Assembly (NCBI GenBank): GCA_016715195.1
Contig: JADKBB010000006.1
Coordinates: 76,768-140,767, forward strand
Origin: Candidatus Villigracilis proximus
Lineage (GTDB): Bacteria; Chloroflexota; Anaerolineae; Anaerolineales; Villigracilaceae
Direction of reading: 5' to 3'
DNA length: 64,000 bases
Shown here: in pieces, positions 1 through 9,098 of the stretch
Position numbering within the stretch: the stretch's first letter is position 1
Layout: the number at the start of each line of letters is the position of its first letter
Notes under the pieces: generated by a model
Database searches by the model: none
What the model was told of the DNA's origin: nothing
The model's input: the letters and a program-made list of their open reading frames with translations, nothing else
Translations under genes and position numbers: made by a program

Positions 1-7
1 AACTATC

Positions 8-973
8 CTATACTTTTCGATCCACAATATATTTGGCGAGGTTTTCCAGCGCTTCGCGTTCGGCGCAGGATTCCATGGAATCAAGTCTTGCCAGTGCGCG
101 GTCAACGTGCTGTTCGGCTTCGAGCATGGCTTTTTGGGTGGCATTGCTTGCGCGGATATTATCCACGAGGCGCGTCATGTTTTCGTTGTTGGTCCAGCCG
201 CCGTTGGGCAGGGACAGTACATCTTCGTCTTCGGGGTTGCCCTCAGCGTAGTAAATGGCCGGCAGAGTCACCAGACCATTCAACAGGTCCGACCCGAGCG
301 GTTTGCCGACTGTGGCCTGATCGCCGGTGAAGTCCAGAATATCATCCACGATCTGAAAGGCCATACCGATCTGATATCCAAAATCACGCATGGCTTCAAT
401 GGTTGCTTCGTTCGCCGGGCTGACCATGGATGCGGCGCGTGAGGTCATCTCGAACAGGGATGCGGTCTTCGCGTAAATCCGTTTGTAGTAGTTATCGCGA
501 TTGATCAACCCGCGTGAGGTGAACATTTGAGTCAATTCGCCGTTGACGATGGTTGCGAGTGTTTCAGAGAACAATTTCATCAACGCCAGATTGTCTGTTT
601 CGGCGGCGAGTTTGGCAGCGCGTGCGAACAGAAAATCTCCGGTCAAAACGGTGGCGGGCGGCGACCAGCGTGCGTTCAACGTGGCCATGCCGCGTCGAAG
701 CAGGGAGCCGTCGATCAGGTCGTCATGCACGAGTGTGGCGGTGTGCAAAAGCTCCACGGCTGCGCCGAGGGTGACGAGCTTCTCAAGGGGCGCACCCAGC
801 ATGTTTCCAACGAGCAGGCCGAGGGTAGGGCGGATGCGCTTGCCTCCAGCGGCGAGTAAATGCTCAAGGGCGGCACGCAGGTCGGAATGTGTGTCATCCG
901 CCTGAATCCGCATTCGTTCTTCAACGAGTTTTATTTCTTCTTGTACAGGTGAGAGAAAAGTTACCGTGCTCAA
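8..973 (-). CDS. Polyprenyl diphosphate synthase (trans-isoprenyl)
   Basis: Chain-elongating trans-prenyltransferase that condenses isopentenyl diphosphate onto allylic diphosphates, most likely making the quinone side chain. Both aspartate-rich Mg/diphosphate motifs are visible: DDLID (about residues 95-99 of the longest reading) and DDILD (about 221-225), plus GGKRIRP near the N-terminus, which is typical of medium/long-chain enzymes. The longest frame opens at an ATG at 1006 inside tatD. A TTG at 973 starts directly after the tatD stop and has GGGGAG just upstream, so I prefer it. The chain is about 320 residues, normal for the family. It is translationally coupled to tatD. Product chain length cannot be read from the sequence. 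Confidence 0.9.
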   Translation of the reverse strand: MSTVTFLSPVQEEIKLVEERMRIQADDTHSDLRAALEHLLAAGGKRIRPTLGLLVGNMLGAPLEKLVTLGAAVELLHTATLVHDDLIDGSLLRRGMATLNARWSPPATVLTGDFLFARAAKLAAETDNLALMKLFSETLATIVNGELTQMFTSRGLINRDNYYKRIYAKTASLFEMTSRAASMVSPANEATIEAMRDFGYQIGMAFQIVDDILDFTGDQATVGKPLGSDLLNGLVTLPAIYYAEGNPEDEDVLSLPNGGWTNNENMTRLVDNIRASNATQKAMLEAEQHVDRALARLDSMESCAEREALENLAKYIVDRKV

Positions 974-974
974 A

Positions 975-1796
975 TCAGTCTCCCCATGCAAAGAGCCGCG
1001 CCGCATTGGCGGCAGTTATGGCGGCGATCTCTGCAGGGCTTTTTAAATGGATTTCTGCAATTTTATCAGCAATGTGACCAACATAGGCAGGTTCGTTCCT
1101 TTTGCCACGAACCGGCACGGGAGCGAGAAAAGGCGAATCGGTTTCGATCAGAATTTTGTCAAGTGGCAGTTGTCTGATAATTTCGCGCTTTTCATCCGCG
1201 TTTTTATAGGTCACAGGGCCGGTAATTCCGAGGTAAAAATTAAGATTTAACGCTTTTTGCGCGGTTTCAAGATTCCCGTTAAACGAATGAAGCACGCCGG
1301 GTCTTTCAGCGAGCGAATTTTGCAAACTGCCTTGCCATTCTTCCAAAATTTTCAGCAAGTCAACCGAGGCCTCGCCGACCCACGCATCATTTTCTTCACG
1401 CATGTGAATAATGACCGGCTTATTAATTTCTTTTGCAAACTGCAATTGTTGTTTCAGCGCATCGCGTTGAAAGGCGCGTTTGTCATTTTCCTTGACCCAA
1501 TAATAATCAATTCCGATCTCGCCAATTGCAACCACTTTCGGGTGAACCGCAAGTTCCTTCACCTGTTGAAAAGTCTCTTCGGAGAATTCCTCAAGATCAG
1601 TGGGATGGAACCCAACCGCAGCATACACACTGGGATTTGACTCTGCCAACAAAACCGCATCTCTACTGGACCTGTGATGGAGTCCCGGTACGAGCAGCCG
1701 AATCAGCCCTGAATCAATTGCGCGTTGGATCACTTCTGCGCGATCAGAGTCAAATTTGTTATAGTCAAGGTGGCAATGGGTGTCGGTGAGATTCAT
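975..1796 (-). CDS. tatD: TatD family metal-dependent hydrolase
   Basis: TatD-type TIM-barrel metallohydrolase, a family with 3'-5' DNase activity. Metal ligands are evident: THCHLD at the N-terminus, EIGID, HMREEN, HSFNG and the C-terminal TDSPFLAP. At 273 residues it is slightly longer than the usual 255-265, with a longer loop after HMREEN. It lies immediately upstream of the polyprenyl synthase on the same strand, so the two form an operon. Family assignment is firm; the physiological substrate is not. Confidence 0.93.
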   Translation of the reverse strand: MNLTDTHCHLDYNKFDSDRAEVIQRAIDSGLIRLLVPGLHHRSSRDAVLLAESNPSVYAAVGFHPTDLEEFSEETFQQVKELAVHPKVVAIGEIGIDYYWVKENDKRAFQRDALKQQLQFAKEINKPVIIHMREENDAWVGEASVDLLKILEEWQGSLQNSLAERPGVLHSFNGNLETAQKALNLNFYLGITGPVTYKNADEKREIIRQLPLDKILIETDSPFLAPVPVRGKRNEPAYVGHIADKIAEIHLKSPAEIAAITAANAARLFAWGD

Positions 1797-1834
1797 AAGA
1801 AAGATGAAAGATGAAAGAAGAAAGATAAAGGATG

Positions 1835-1859
1835 AAAAAGCCGCCTAATTTTGGGCGGC
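1835..1859 (-). terminator. Rho-independent terminator after phosphohexomutase
   Basis: On the minus strand a GCCGCC/GGCGGC stem (1840-1845 with 1854-1859) is followed by five T residues (1835-1839). It lies downstream of the phosphohexomutase and just before tatD. Confidence 0.7.
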
Positions 1860-1878
1860 AAAAACTTAATCTTTAATA

Positions 1879-1914
1879 GTGTCGGGTATCAAATAACATT
1901 TTGACACCCGACAC
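1879..1914. repeat. Long inverted repeat hairpin
   Basis: GTGTCGGGTATCAAA at 1879-1893 is mirrored by TTTTGACACCCGACAC ending at 1914, with a short loop. The stem is about 14 bp with one mismatch. It sits between the phosphohexomutase stop and the tatD-side terminator. It is a two-arm palindrome like others in this window but with its own sequence. Confidence 0.55.
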
Positions 1915-1979
1915 CTCAAACACATTATAAACCTCAAAAACTTTAGAAACTTCAGAGACTTTAGCCGCCTCAGAAACTT

Positions 1980-3407
1980 CTACTTAATCCCTGCAACCTT
2001 CAAACCATCTTCCAAAATCGCCTTGACCTTATCCTTGTGACGGGTCTCGGTATACACACGCAGAATCGGCTCTGTGCCAGAAAAGCGGATTAACATCCAG
2101 CCGCCGTCTTCCATCTTGAACTGGAAACCATCCACGGTGACGACTTCTGTTACTTTCAGTCCGCCGAGTGTGGCAGGATAGTTATCGCGGATGATCTTCT
2201 TGCGCGATTCGTGATCGCCGCTGAAGGGGCTGTCAATACGGTCGTAGAAATATTCACCGCCGACTTTCTCGAATAAGTCTTTGAGCAATTCAGTGGGTTT
2301 CTTACCGGTCTTGACCATGAAATCAAGCATATACAAACCAGCCAGAATTCCATCGCGCTCAGGCACATTGCCACGGAAAGCATAGCCGCCGGATTCTTCG
2401 CCGCCGATCAGGGCGTTGGTCTCGGTCATTTTGGGTGCAACAAATTTGAATCCCACGCCTGTCTCATGCACAGGGACGTTATAGAGTTCGCCAAGTTTAT
2501 TGAGCATATTGGTGGAGAAGGTCTTTCACAATCGCCGCGTTCGCCGCGCACTTCGAGCATGTAATAGGCGAGCAAACCAAACACGCGCAATTGATTAATG
2601 AATTCGCCATTCTCATCTCCAATACCACAGCGATCTGCATCGCCATCGGTGATGAGCAATACGTCAGCTTTGTTGTCAACTGTAGCTTTCAAGCCCACAT
2701 CAATATTGGGTTGAATCGGCTCCGGGCGTTTCATCTCAGGGAAGGACGGATTGCGTACGTTGTGAATTTCGATCACGCGTGTCTTTCCGCCTGCCAATAG
2801 ACGTGGGAACCAGCCCATGCCGTTGCCCCACATGGTATCCACCATCACGGTCAAGCCGGCGTCTTTGATGGGCTGCAAGATCGATCAAGCCATCGCGGGT
2901 CAAATGTTCAATGTAAGGCGTGGCCGCGTCGAATTTGACGATCTCACCAGCAGCGACGGCTTCCTTGTAATCTTTGCGTTTCACATCTTTGATGTCATCA
3001 GGGATTCCGCCTTCGATCTGCTGTAACCCTTCGGGGTCAATCGCGCCGCCCGTATCATTACGAACTTTGAATCCGTTGTCGGTGGGTGGGTTGTGACTGG
3101 CTGTGATGTTGATCGCGCCGGCAGCTTTCTTGTCCACAACCGCATAGGCAATGACGGGTGTGGGCGTGGCTTCCTGAGTTAGGTAAACCTTCAAGCCGTT
3201 GCCGGCCAACACTTCCGCAGTTGCCGCGGCGAAATGCTCACTGCTGAAACGCATGTCATGGCCGACCACAACGAACTGTCCCTTTTTGCCCTGCGCCAGC
3301 ATGTAATTTGCAAAGCCTTGCGCGCAACGACGCACGTTGTCAAATGTGTAATCTTCTGCGATGACTCCGCGCCAACCATCTGTGCCGAATTTTATTTTTT
3401 GTGCCAT
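1980..3407 (-). CDS. Phosphoglucomutase/phosphomannomutase, frameshifted
   Basis: Alpha-D-phosphohexomutase interconverting hexose-6- and hexose-1-phosphates through a phosphoserine enzyme. The start is the ATG at 3407 (MAQKIKFGTDGWRG) with AGGAGA upstream. Family loops occur in order but in three reading frames: ITASHNPPTDNG (phosphoserine loop), DGDADRCGI (Mg loop), GEESGGYAFRG (sugar loop) and RFSGTEPILRVY (phosphate loop). Frame changes fall near 2876-2885 and near 2520-2545, where two small gaps restore the frame. All catalytic loops survive and the total would be about 475 residues, so I read the breaks as sequencing indels rather than decay. Sugar specificity is undecided. Confidence 0.85.
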
Positions 3408-3505
3408 TGAATATTCTCCTGAAAAATGATGACTGATGAGATTATACCCGTCACGGGTAAAAATATCATCCAAAAATTGAGCGCGCTTGAGCGTGTGGAA
3501 AAATG

Positions 3506-3531
3506 AAGGCGCCCTCATGTGAAGGCGCCTT
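3506..3531 (-). terminator. Candidate terminator downstream of the P-loop kinase
   Basis: An AAGGCGCC/GGCGCCTT stem, followed on the minus strand by CATTTTT. It lies about 170 nt beyond the kinase stop and before the phosphohexomutase start. Confidence 0.5.
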
Positions 3532-3697
3532 GTTTGCGTTTAATTGTATGCAGGAATTTCGCTGAATTTTAGTATCGCGTTTGAAATCTAGCATGATTCT
3601 GCACGAAACGAGGAGTCTGATTACCGGTTCAGGGCGCTCATGATGACTTGGTTTCTGAGAATGCTTTGTTAGGCGTTTTTAAGTTGCATAAGACTCC

Positions 3698-4234
3698 CTA
3701 AGCTCGAACATGGCGAAGGATTTCGTCCACGACGCTGACAAGCGGCTGTGTTGCATCTATGACGATGCCGCCACTGGGTATGTCTTCTTTCGTTCGATGC
3801 AATCGCGCAATGAGTTCTTTTTCCTCTGGTTTTCCGCCCCAGTCAGTTGGGTCTCGTGCCACGCGCTCATCAATCCGCCGATACAATGTGTCAAGGTCGT
3901 CGACCTCAAGAACAAAAACGCCGTCCAATAAATCTATGAATTTTGAAAAATTCCTCGAACCACCGCAGAAGAAAGAGATTGCTTTGCTGTGATCAGCGAT
4001 CACGGATTTAACTTTGTCTATATCCCAAAGGTGATGTTCCTGTTGCCATACGGCCCTGTCCCTCTCGCTCTCATGGACAGGTTCATTTACCGGTTCCCCT
4101 GTCTTTGGATTGCCCCAATATCTCAACTCCCGGTCACCGTGGAGGACGTGATAACCGCGCCGCTGCAATTCTTCAGCCACCGAGGTTTTGCCCGTGCCGG
4201 AGACTCCCTCAATAAGATAATTTCTCTTACCCAT
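3698..4234 (-). CDS. AAA/P-loop nucleotide kinase-like protein
   Basis: Small cytoplasmic P-loop NTPase of about 178 residues. The N-terminus MGKRNYLIEGVSGTGKTS contains a Walker A GVSGTGKT. Two or three charged segments follow (HGDRELRYWGNP; DDLDTLYRRIDERVARDP) like the lid and substrate region of shikimate/adenylate-type kinases. I chose the ATG at 4234 because the P-loop begins nine residues later and AGAGGTAAGG precedes it; the longer frame adds an unlikely leader. The phosphoryl acceptor is unknown. The gene is isolated, flanked by non-coding DNA and by two sites resembling integron cassette core sequences. Confidence 0.7.
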   Translation of the reverse strand: MGKRNYLIEGVSGTGKTSVAEELQRRGYHVLHGDRELRYWGNPKTGEPVNEPVHESERDRAVWQQEHHLWDIDKVKSVIADHSKAISFFCGGSRNFSKFIDLLDGVFVLEVDDLDTLYRRIDERVARDPTDWGGKPEEKELIARLHRTKEDIPSGGIVIDATQPLVSVVDEILRHVRA

Positions 4235-5120
4235 TGTCCTTACCTCTTTGGTATGTTTGTTGGATGATTTGACATTAACGCTTGTCTCTTTGTGCAAGGG
4301 AACGCTTAACGGTTTGCGTTACCCGCGTGTGGGTGGGGCGGGGACTGGAGATGTCAGAAAACAGAAAATGAAAAGGCGTAAATCGCTTGAAATCCGCACG
4401 CGGGTGCGCGCCCAGCGTCGGGCGCATTGTTGCAAGAGCTTGAATCTATGACCTGATTTGTTATTATCCTGGATCCTTGTCCAAATGTTCAAAGATATTC
4501 CTCGAAATTGCGTTTATCATCTACTTTTTAAATGAACAAAGTATGAAGCTTCAATACTCACAACCTCCAATCTCGCAAGTTACCCAAAAGTTTTACAATC
4601 AAAATAATCGCCCTTGGGTTGCAGAAATTTAAACCTATCTTTGAAAAGGATGTCCTCAAGTTTGTTGATTGTCGAAAGATGCTTACTAACAAGTAATCGA
4701 ATTGTTGATGGTAAAAACTTGAGGATATGCTACTTTGTCGATTTCCTGAAACTCAATCCAGAATCCTCGTTTTAGCTGGGCTGAGCTTGAGAAATAAATT
4801 GAACGCGAAAATCAAGTTTCCTTGAAACTTTCTTCACAAGCCGTGAATTCCAAAATCAACTTGTTCCGCCCAATATCTAAATAGTGGGTCATTTGTGGAA
4901 GCAAAATGGAAAATATTTCAAGTTCCGCTTCAATTAGTGCAACTGGAGTGAACTAGGCTTGAACATATCAAATGTTGACTAAACCGTCCCAATATTGCCG
5001 AAACTGCGGAAAGTTTTGAGTTTCCCATTTTGTTTTCATAATTAGATTTACAGGTGTCTTGTGCCCTAGCGCCCAACTATGTATTATACAGAAGTTTCTT
5101 ATTGGGCTTCACTCCTGCGT
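4235..5120. other. Non-coding, AT-rich gap of about 0.9 kb
   Basis: No open frame with protein-like composition was found on either strand. The first part (to about 4450) is GC-rich with a short GCGCCC/GGGCGC hairpin near 4409-4426. The remainder is AT-rich, with stops in all frames. An 11-bp inverted repeat, TCCTCAAGTTT (4653-4663) and AAACTTGAGGA (4715-4725), encloses about 51 nt. I see no tRNA-like or mobile-element structure. Confidence 0.6.
4653..4725. repeat. 11-bp inverted repeat with 51-nt spacer
   Basis: TCCTCAAGTTT at 4653-4663 and its exact reverse complement at 4715-4725, within AT-rich non-coding DNA. Function unknown; it could be an operator or a recombination relic. Confidence 0.4.
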
Positions 5121-6170
5121 TTACGGAGTTGCCGTGGCTGTGGGCATGTCAAACGGTGTGGGAGTAAATGTCGCCAGCGCCTCAGGGGTAAAGGTCGCAA
5201 GGGATGTGGAGATCACAGTCGGTGTGGGCGTGGCTGTTAATTCGGCTGCGCCTTCGGGCAGGCTGTCCATTAGCAATTGCAGGGCAATGTCCACATCACC
5301 CACGGCGATGACCGGGAAAGCGGGCAGGTTGCCGAGTGCCAGGTCAAGGCGGGTCATTACTTGATTTAATCCATCTGTTTTGTATTCAGGGTTTTCAATT
5401 TGCACTTCTGCTAATAGATCACGTGCCGATTGCACGTCAACTTTTGCGAGGCCAAAATTGCTTTGTGAAAGATACAATCGTGCGCGCGATAAAAATTCAA
5501 CGGCGCGGGTAATTTTTATTTCACGCTGTAATTCCTGCACGAGTTTTTCGTTGCCGTTATTAAACTGGCTTTCGAGACTCGTTTGCATTTCGCCCAATTG
5601 CGCGATCATCGCTGTGTGTGATGCGATGGTCTTATCCAATGCGTCCACACGGGTGGTCATTTCATCAAGCTGCGTTTGCAAAGATTCAACCTGCTGCGAA
5701 AGCTCCGAGATGCGCGCTGTGTTTCGTTCGACAGGCACGATCAATTTGTCGTTCAAGAACGGCAGGCCATAATACAACCCCGCGCCAATCCCGCCGATGA
5801 CGATCGCGATTGCGATCAATCTGAACAAGGCTCTTATAAAATTGAGAAACGCCTGTCCCAAACGCGAAAAGAAGGATGGCTGCTCTTCGACAGATTCTTG
5901 TGCAGGCTTGCTCTTCTCAATATAAGCAGGCGGCGCCTCTTCCTCAACCGGAATCATGGCACTGTTTTCTGGAGCATTTTCCCCCGTTTCAGCAAAGGAC
6001 TGCACTCGCGCGAGCAGGGTTTTGCCCATGCCTTTCACTTTCAGGCAATCTTCCACCGAGTCAAATGGGCGGGCTGAGACGAGGTTGCCTGCAATGTTGC
6101 GGGTAATGCCCGGGATTTTGGTCAGTGTGTCAAAGTCTGCTGTGTTGAGGAAGTTAAGGAAATCTGTCAT
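5121..6170 (-). CDS. Helix-hairpin-helix, single-pass membrane protein with coiled coil
   Basis: A 349-residue protein of unknown function. Residues about 15-60 hold tandem helix-hairpin-helix motifs (LTKIPGITRNIAGNLVSARP, VKGMGKTLLARVQ) like those in DNA-binding and competence proteins. Next come an acidic Pro-rich stretch, one membrane segment (LIAIAIVIGGIGAGLYYGL, about 115-135), a coiled coil with regular heptads (about 150-225), a helical domain, and a Thr/Pro-rich tail of TPTP and TATATP repeats. This predicts an HhH domain inside and a coiled-coil stalk outside. It follows a polytopic membrane protein by 11 nt, so the two are probably co-transcribed. Confidence 0.72.
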   Translation of the reverse strand: MTDFLNFLNTADFDTLTKIPGITRNIAGNLVSARPFDSVEDCLKVKGMGKTLLARVQSFAETGENAPENSAMIPVEEEAPPAYIEKSKPAQESVEEQPSFFSRLGQAFLNFIRALFRLIAIAIVIGGIGAGLYYGLPFLNDKLIVPVERNTARISELSQQVESLQTQLDEMTTRVDALDKTIASHTAMIAQLGEMQTSLESQFNNGNEKLVQELQREIKITRAVEFLSRARLYLSQSNFGLAKVDVQSARDLLAEVQIENPEYKTDGLNQVMTRLDLALGNLPAFPVIAVGDVDIALQLLMDSLPEGAAELTATPTPTVISTSLATFTPEALATFTPTPFDMPTATATP

Positions 6171-6181
6171 GTGGCCGCCTT

Positions 6182-7810
6182 TTATTTCAGAAAATTATTG
6201 AATATCTGTATCAGTTGTTGAATCAACTCAGGGTTGTATGTTTTGAACCTTGGTAAATTACTTGAGAATGTCAACAAAACACTCACGGCAATAGTATACG
6301 CCCAAAGACTGAAGCCTAGAATGGCAAAAGAAAATTTTGCCGCGGGTTTGGTTTTCAGTAGGTCGAATCCGCTCCAGAGGCCGATCAAAGCTAGAAGCGC
6401 AAGAGCAGGGATCAGGTCCAGCAGGTAGCGCATGGTGGTGTAGAAAAATAATTGGGTGGTGAGAAATATCAAAAGCGCGGAACCGGTCAACGAGGTGGAA
6501 ATCCAGAATAGTGTCTTTTTTTTGCGAAGAATAGCGAGAATCAAAAATGGTGTGCCGATCAAAATGCCGGTGATGCTTTCTGCGAAGTAATAATAAATTC
6601 CGCGCTCTGATTCGTTGAATCCATCGGGCGGTGACCAGAGTGTGGATTTGATCAAGGGGAAGGTGTCTTTGATTTCAAATGGGTTGAGCAGTGTTTTGTA
6701 TAAATTGGGTGCGATGTAGGCGGGGGAAAAAGTTTGCCCGATGGTCTCGTGGATGTTGAAGCCTGTCAGTTGATATTGATACCCGAAGTCGGTGATGGAG
6801 CCGAAGCGCATGTAGTTGTATGAGGCGTAGCTGATGCCGCCGAGTGCGAGCGGCAATGCCAGCGCGATGACAAATGCAACGGTTTGTGCGCGATGCGATT
6901 TGAAAGCCCAGATCAGTACGATCAGTGAAATGAATGCAATCGGAATGAGCAAGATGGTGCGTGAGCCAATTGCGAACGTAAAGAATAGACCGGCCAATGT
7001 GAGGCGTGCGACGTTTGGTTTGTTGAAGGAGTTGAATAGGAAATATAACCCGCCGATAAAAAAGAATTGACCGGCAGCGACTGCGGCTTCGTAAATGCGC
7101 GGGTCGAGTAACACGAAGGGCAGCGGATTGATAAGACCAGCGAGCGCGATGCTTAATAAAATGATCCGGCGTGGGAGTTCTTGAAAATAAATTTTCCAGA
7201 GCGCGAGAATGATCAATGCGAGAAAGATAAAGGTGCCGGCGATAAAAAAGAAGGTGAGGATATTGTCGCCGATTTCATTTACATAAAAGAATTTAATGAT
7301 GCTGAGCAGGAGTGCTGGAACCGGCCCCCAATATAAATAATATTTGCCATCATAAAGAGTCGCATCCCATAATACGGGAATGCCTTCACGGTTGGCGGGT
7401 TCGTATGGATCTTCGAGCGCCAGCAGGGCGGGGTCTGGTTTTACTTCGAGTTCGAGTTGACCGTGACGAAACGCAGAGGCCATCAGGTCGTAGTAGTTTG
7501 TGGTCTTGGGCCAAACTGTCCACAGGCCGAGGCTGACCCACCAAATGTAGACAAGAATAATGAGGCCCACGGTGATGATGGATACCAAATAAAGCTGGCC
7601 CATTTTGGTGTGGACGAGTTGACCGAGAAAATTATCTTCGCGATACAGCAGGGAAGCGGCGAGGATGAGAAGGCCAAGCAGGAAAATGGCATATCTTTTC
7701 GCACCCCAAACAGCATTATTGTCCACGCCGAGTTGGTTGGCAAAAAGCATGGCCGCCGAGATGATGAGTCCGAATGTGATGCCAGTGATGGGGAGCCAGT
7801 TTTTCTTCAT
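6182..7810 (-). CDS. Polytopic membrane protein, GT-C glycosyltransferase-like
   Basis: A 542-residue integral membrane protein with about 11-12 hydrophobic segments. After the second or third segment there is a large extracytoplasmic loop (about 95-150) containing acidic and aromatic residues (YYDLMASAFRHGQLELEVKP, YLYWGPVPALLL). That layout resembles GT-C fold lipid-phosphosugar-dependent glycosyltransferases, but I do not recognise a named family. No ribosome-binding site precedes the ATG at 7810. A TAAAAT hexamer lies 7 nt upstream, suggesting a leaderless mRNA. Confidence 0.65.
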   Translation of the reverse strand: MKKNWLPITGITFGLIISAAMLFANQLGVDNNAVWGAKRYAIFLLGLLILAASLLYREDNFLGQLVHTKMGQLYLVSIITVGLIILVYIWWVSLGLWTVWPKTTNYYDLMASAFRHGQLELEVKPDPALLALEDPYEPANREGIPVLWDATLYDGKYYLYWGPVPALLLSIIKFFYVNEIGDNILTFFFIAGTFIFLALIILALWKIYFQELPRRIILLSIALAGLINPLPFVLLDPRIYEAAVAAGQFFFIGGLYFLFNSFNKPNVARLTLAGLFFTFAIGSRTILLIPIAFISLIVLIWAFKSHRAQTVAFVIALALPLALGGISYASYNYMRFGSITDFGYQYQLTGFNIHETIGQTFSPAYIAPNLYKTLLNPFEIKDTFPLIKSTLWSPPDGFNESERGIYYYFAESITGILIGTPFLILAILRKKKTLFWISTSLTGSALLIFLTTQLFFYTTMRYLLDLIPALALLALIGLWSGFDLLKTKPAAKFSFAILGFSLWAYTIAVSVLLTFSSNLPRFKTYNPELIQQLIQIFNNFLK

Positions 7811-7817
7811 TGGGTTT

Positions 7818-7823
7818 ATTTTA
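7818..7823 (-). promoter_or_regulatory. -10 element of a probable leaderless promoter
   Basis: TAAAAT on the minus strand, separated by 7 nt from the ATG at 7810, with no Shine-Dalgarno sequence between. It is divergent from the similarly spaced TATAAT of the cysteine desulfurase. Confidence 0.4.
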
Positions 7824-7881
7824 TCATTCAGGGAAAAGCAAGTGCCACAAAGGAAAAGCAGTTTTTCCCTGCGTGGTAATG

Positions 7882-7887
7882 TATAAT
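7882..7887 (+). promoter_or_regulatory. -10 element of a probable leaderless promoter
   Basis: A consensus TATAAT ends 6 nt before the ATG at 7894, which begins the conserved MIYLDYAATTP. Transcription would start at or next to the start codon. No clear -35 hexamer is visible. Confidence 0.5.
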
Positions 7888-7893
7888 GCGCCC

Positions 7894-9057
7894 ATGATTT
7901 ACTTGGATTACGCCGCCACTACTCCCGTGGACAGCCGTGTTCTCGACGCGATGTTCCCATATTTTCGTGAATTCTTTGGGAACCCATCCTCAATCCACCG
8001 TTACGGACAGAAAGCCGAAAATGCGGTGGATGATGCGCGCGAGAAAGTTGCAGCAGTGCTTCATTGCAGACCAGAGGAAATCCTCTTTACATCCTGTGGT
8101 TCTGAATCAGATAACCTCGCGCTTCGCGGGGCAGCACAAGCTGCACGTACCCAACGCAAAAGCCCGGGAGAAAAGTGGATCCTTACGGCTAGAAACGAGC
8201 ACCACGCGGTTAGCAAAACAGCCATACAACTTGAAAAAGAATATGGCTTTCTGCTCGAATGGTTGGATCTGGACGAACGCGGCGCAGTGACGCCTGCCGC
8301 GCTCAGCAAGGCGGTTTGCAGCGATACGGTGCTTGCATCTGTGATGTATGCAAATAACGAGATCGGCACGATCAATCCCATTCAGGAACTCGCCAAAGTT
8401 GCGCGTAGCAACGATGTTGTTTTCCATACGGATGCAGTTCAGGCTGCGGCGTATTTGGATGTGGACGTTGAAAAGCTGGGCGTGGATTTGATGTCGCTTG
8501 GCGGGCATAAATTCTATGGGCCGAAAGGGGTGGGGGCGTTGTACGTCCGCAAGGGGACGGGGCTTGTGCCGCATCTGACAGGCGGCGGGCAGGAGTTTGG
8601 TCTGCGGGCCGGGACTCAGAACGTGCCCTATATTGTGGGCTTTGCCGAGGCGCTGCGGCTCGTTGCCGAAGAACGCGAGGCACGCAAGGCGCATGTCAAA
8701 CCGATGCGCGATCAGATCATCGGACGTGTGCTCGAGGAGATTTCCGATTCCCAACTCACGGGACATCCCGAAAACCGCCTGCCGAATCACGCATCATTTG
8801 TATTCAAGGATGTGGATGGCAATCTGCTTTTGCAGATGCTCGATTCCGCGGGCTTCGCCTGCTCTTCAGGGTCTGCCTGCAAAACAGGCAACCCTGAACC
8901 GAGCGAGGTCATCACTTCGTTGGGACACTCTCGTGAGTGGGCATTGGGCTCTTTGCGAATTACTTTAGGTGCTGAATCCACACCTGAGCATGTGGATCAA
9001 TTTTTGAAAGTTCTGCCTGAGTTGGTGGAAAAGACGCGTAATTTAAACCACAGATAA
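7894..9057 (+). CDS. Cysteine desulfurase, NifS/IscS family
   Basis: PLP enzyme that removes sulfur from cysteine for Fe-S clusters and thiolated tRNA. Visible features are YLDYAATTP at the N-terminus, NEHHAV (PLP-stacking His), HTDAVQAA, the Schiff-base lysine in SLGGHKFYGPKGVG, and the catalytic Cys loop in CSSGSACKTG. The chain is about 387 residues, normal for the family. The long frame opens earlier (7810, and an ATG at 7879), but homology starts exactly at the ATG at 7894. The stop codon lies inside a repeat arm (ACCACAGATAAACAC), so the last residues (NHR) are encoded by the repeat. It is not in an isc/suf cluster, so its partner pathway is open. Confidence 0.93.
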   Translation: MIYLDYAATTPVDSRVLDAMFPYFREFFGNPSSIHRYGQKAENAVDDAREKVAAVLHCRPEEILFTSCGSESDNLALRGAAQAARTQRKSPGEKWILTARNEHHAVSKTAIQLEKEYGFLLEWLDLDERGAVTPAALSKAVCSDTVLASVMYANNEIGTINPIQELAKVARSNDVVFHTDAVQAAAYLDVDVEKLGVDLMSLGGHKFYGPKGVGALYVRKGTGLVPHLTGGGQEFGLRAGTQNVPYIVGFAEALRLVAEEREARKAHVKPMRDQIIGRVLEEISDSQLTGHPENRLPNHASFVFKDVDGNLLLQMLDSAGFACSSGSACKTGNPEPSEVITSLGHSREWALGSLRITLGAESTPEHVDQFLKVLPELVEKTRNLNHR

Positions 9058-9065
9058 ACACGGAT
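9047..9065 (+). repeat. Left inverted arm of the GxxExxY unit
   Basis: ACCACAGATAAACACGGAT overlaps the stop codon of the cysteine desulfurase. Its reverse complement, with one change, occurs at 9526-9546 after the GxxExxY gene. Confidence 0.75.
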
Positions 9066-9098
9066 CAACACTGATGTTTTGATGAAAGGATGGGGAAG

